Source: Blasia pusilla
Lineage: Eukaryota; Marchantiophyta; Marchantiopsida; Blasiales
Length of the DNA stretch: 64,000 bases
Reading direction: 5' to 3'
NCBI GenBank assembly: GCA_050084515.1
Contig: CM114274.1
Location: 7,254,001 to 7,318,000 of the forward strand
Both the position numbers and the translations under genes were made by a program. Under the pieces are notes generated by a model. The model saw nothing but the letters and a program-made list of their open reading frames with translations. It made no database searches and was not told the origin of the DNA. Shown piece by piece: positions 62,201-64,000 of this stretch. Position 1 is the first letter of the stretch. Every line of letters begins with the position of its first letter.

Positions 62201-64000
62201 TAGTGAGAAAATATTTTGGTGCCTTCGACAAAAAAGAAGAAGTTTTCTCTCATTGGGCAGATGTTTGATGAACATATACATGGAAAGCATTGTACATTAG
62301 TACTATTAAAGCCAAGTGCAGATACGGCTAGAAGATAAAGTAGTGAACATGGAAAGAGTTTGTGGAGGGGTGTGGGTTTATGAGGAGCATGATCTCTTGT
62401 GAAGGTCTTCCCTAATGAATTTAAAAATTGATGGTAGAATGAAGTTGCAAAACTCAAATATATGGCGGAAAATTTACTACCATCCACTTGGCATGATTGT
62501 AAGTGGCATGGTGGAGCAATAAAAGAGTTTCAAGTCTGATTGAGGTTCATGAAAAGGTGATAAATATTTTCTCAATGAAATAATCGTAAAATAGACCAGA
62601 AATTTCATGAAGAAAAATGTATGACGAGAATTGAAAGAAAGAAATTGGAGAATCAAGTATGAGTCATTCCCAAACAAACTCCTCCGTTGGAATGAGAGTA
62701 GCCTTAAGGTCAATGATTAGGACTTATTATTGTGTGTCATGTTCATGACCATATTGTGAGACTAACATCCATGTGGTTTGTAATCTTCACCAATACAAAA
62801 CTTTTGAGAATTCCATACACATATGAAGAAAGGATGCTCATTTGCCACCCGCTCCTAAATCTAGAAAGAAGGACCCAATTTAATGGGTGAGGTCAATTAC
62901 ACTCGTCTACATAAATGATTAGCAAAAGAGGAAAGGGGTCATCATGTGAGACCCCTTGCTCCATAGATATTGAATTAATTGGAGAAGCAAGTCATCAAGA
63001 ATCATTTACATTGCATGCCCATGTCAACTTTGGATGACGATTATCGACAAGGTGAATTTGAAAATGATACAGACCGAACGATGGATTGAAGAACCACAAC
63101 TGGATTTCTTCATTACCTACTTTCTATTAACAAATATTTTCATTAAGATCACATCCACTTTGATATAACTTTACCAAGCTTGCTCTTGATAAGACCTGAC
63201 ATATTTCTTAAGAAGATAAATTCCAACTTCAAAAGTTGTTGTGTGAAGATATCTGCCACCATATGCAATTAACATGGAGAAGGAAATGGCAAACTTTTCA
63301 CGGGAGTAATCTTATATTCATCCCAACTTTCAATAGGCAATCCTCTTAAAGAGTAATCTAATATTAATGCCAATTTTTAATAGGCAATCCTCTTCAACCA
63401 CAAGAAAAGTAGGATGGGAACACATCTATACTCTTCACAACTAAACTCTTATGGCTTGTGGGATGATAGAGATGGAACCTCTAGTCGCTACTTCGTCTCC
63501 ATCACAAAATTCATAACACTCGAGGCAGGAGCATATACATATTTTGCTAAGTTGGTAACACCAAAACTGCTTAATAGCCTATATTCATTGCCAAAAGTTG
63601 TTCCACCAGGTTTGTGTTTTGGGGATCCAATTCGGTTAAAGTTTATGGGAGTGTTTAGAGCTTTCTCGCCATAAGGGCATTTCTTCTTAAACAGATCCAG
63701 ACCCTAATTATATGATGGTGGGTAACCCTAATTTGAGATTACCCTTGAGGAGATGAGCGCTCCAAGTTGTGTCCAACTAAGTATCCAGCTAAGTTAGTGT
63801 CGAGCTAAATTAGTATCCAACTAACTAGCCTGAGGGGCGTGGTGGCTAAACTAGATATTATCAGTTTCCAACAATAAGCGCCTCATGGATATGATTGCCA
63901 GGTATATACGATGGAGATTGTTAACCAGCTCTTTTAGACACTTAATTCCTCGTGACTAGTCATACTGATTAGCTTATCGAAAATTGATACGCTCAACAAA
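62201..64000. other. Terminal region without recognised genes
   Basis: I see no gene, RNA or structured repeat. A short cluster of diverged TAAGTATCCAGCTAAGT-like words lies at 63770-63830. Confidence 0.4.

Overview
The window looks like nuclear DNA from a land plant. It holds three or four spliced genes with GT-AG introns, plant-type Ty1/copia and Ty3/gypsy elements, short Helitrons with CTAG 3' ends, a hAT fragment and AT-rich spacers. I cannot fix the lineage. Cytosine-methyltransferase-bearing gypsy elements, as I recall reported from charophyte algae and dinoflagellates, suggest a plant outside the flowering plants, but this is weak inference.

Layout. 1-1.5 kb: two retroelement fragments. 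3.5-7.7 kb (+): a spliced serine hydrolase of the beta-lactamase/penicillin-binding fold with a C-terminal membrane tail. 9.2-10.2 kb (-): a small conserved membrane-anchored gene. 10.9-11.5 kb: a tandem array of two alternating repeat types. 13.8 kb: a 180-bp Helitron. 14.1-25.2 kb and 25.6-35.9 kb: two large gypsy elements in the same orientation (called E1 and E2). 35.9-37.6 kb: a solo LTR and two Helitrons. 38.7-41.4 kb (+): a spliced gene with an integrase-type H2C2 zinc module. 45.3-48.3 kb (-): a four-exon homologue of the nucleolar zinc-finger protein ZNF330/NOA36. 49.6-52.6 kb: microsatellite, solo LTR, Helitron ends and a GC-rich palindromic array. 53.3-61 kb: a hAT transposase fragment interrupted by a copia element, followed by a gag-bearing retroelement fragment. 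61.7-62.2 kb: another LTR fragment.

The main discovery candidate is the E1/E2 pair. Both carry gag (two CCHC knuckles), aspartic protease, a C5 cytosine methyltransferase with motifs I, IV, VI, VIII and IX/X, reverse transcriptase/RNase H, a DDE integrase with H2C2 module, and a C-terminal PHD finger. Both end in a split direct repeat, A1-internal-B1-A2-B2, instead of two equal LTRs. Each is bounded by TGTC...GACA-type ends and a perfect 4-bp target duplication (TACA for E1, GAGG for E2). Split repeats are known from tyrosine-recombinase (DIRS/PAT/Ngaro) elements, so finding them with a DDE integrase is unexpected. A writer (methyltransferase) and a chromatin reader (PHD) in one element suggest that it shapes or targets chromatin at its own insertions. 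Both copies are broken by stops, mostly TAG, and by frameshifts, so they are relics.

Exon coordinates come from reading splice sites and family motifs by eye. Retroelement domain borders are approximate because of frameshifts.
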